From: Dipylidium caninum
Taxonomy: Eukaryota; Platyhelminthes; Cestoda; Cyclophyllidea; Dipylidiidae
Length of the DNA: 64,000 nt
Reading direction: 5' to 3'
Assembly: GCA_017562135.1 (NCBI GenBank)
Contig: QEYB01001463.1
Coordinates: forward strand, 62,001 to 126,000
Part shown: positions 63,637 through 64,000 of the stretch, piece by piece
Position numbering within the stretch: position 1 is the first letter of the stretch
Layout: each line of letters starts with the position of its first letter
The notes under the pieces: generated by a model
What the model was told of the DNA's origin: nothing
What the model saw: only the letters and a program-made list of their open reading frames with translations
The model's database searches: none
Position numbers and translations under genes: made by a program

Positions 63637-64000
63637 GTGGGTTTCTTCTTTTTTTTCAAAAATTTTTCACTTGAGGTAGTGATAATCGTCTAAAGAAAAT
63701 AAATAAAATATTCGCACAAGCCAGTAACTTGTCGTCAGCGCAGAAGGCGTTATAAGCTGGCTTTTGTCTTGCACAAGTGAAACACCGCTGTGTGAGAATG
63801 GATGTGGCAACCTTCTAGGGGCCCTAATGATGACTTGATTCTGGAGTAGAACCGAGCGCGTCAATTTTCCCAATGAAATCGTAGTTTTCTCCCACCACTA
63901 CGCTTCCAGTTATTGTCTGTTGTCCTTCATGACCTTCGCCAATTTAAGAGGCGTTTCGCATTGTCACATTTTGAATTGCGCAGGAAGGTTTGTCATTTGT
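63637..64000 (+). other. Start of the next intron of the BTBD10-like gene
   Basis: After the exon F donor (GAA G|GTGGGT) there is non-coding sequence to the window end. The next exon is not reached. Confidence 0.7.

Overview
This window is animal genomic DNA, most likely from a parasitic flatworm and probably a tapeworm. The evidence is a set of split eukaryotic genes with GT-AG introns (elongin C, ribosomal protein L24, a BTBD10/KCTD20-type protein) and a decayed GT31 galactosyltransferase whose sequence style resembles the expanded tapeworm family. The species assignment is inference. I see no operons, CRISPR arrays, tRNA or rRNA genes, and no viral genes.

Layout. Positions 1 to about 30,800 contain no gene I can name. 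This part holds old, diverged interspersed repeats: one unnamed family of at least 1.4 kb has four collinear, mutated copies (1-1180, 7860-9240, 10540-12000, 20290-21060). There is also a second short repeat pair, a weak non-LTR reverse transcriptase relic, and a few open minus-strand frames. From 30,807 to 32,748, on the minus strand, four short exons join phase-perfectly into a candidate 78-residue single-pass membrane protein that I do not recognise. From about 33.8 to 36.2 kb there are isolated plus-strand stretches that look like exons but cannot be linked into a gene. Positions 38,907-39,965 are an intronless GT31 beta-1,3-galactosyltransferase pseudogene with five frame changes and one in-frame stop.

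The right half is AT-richer and holds the clear genes: RPL24 on the minus strand (42,658-43,379, two exons, the first with only five coding bases), elongin C on the plus strand (50,096-51,349, two exons), and a long plus-strand gene for a BTBD10/KCTD20-like protein (about 52,893 to 63,636, six exons seen, running off the window). The last has a long flatworm-type serine/threonine-rich N-terminal region and an insertion of about 120 extra residues inside its BTB domain. Its 2.8 kb intron holds a GC-richer island that is probably an old transposon.

The genes are unrelated housekeeping or regulatory units: translation (RPL24), ubiquitin ligase adaptor (elongin C) and a probable kinase-pathway regulator (BTBD10-like). 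I did not find a convincing undescribed multi-gene system. The most novel item is the small membrane-protein gene, followed by the BTB-domain insertion and the unclassified repeat family.
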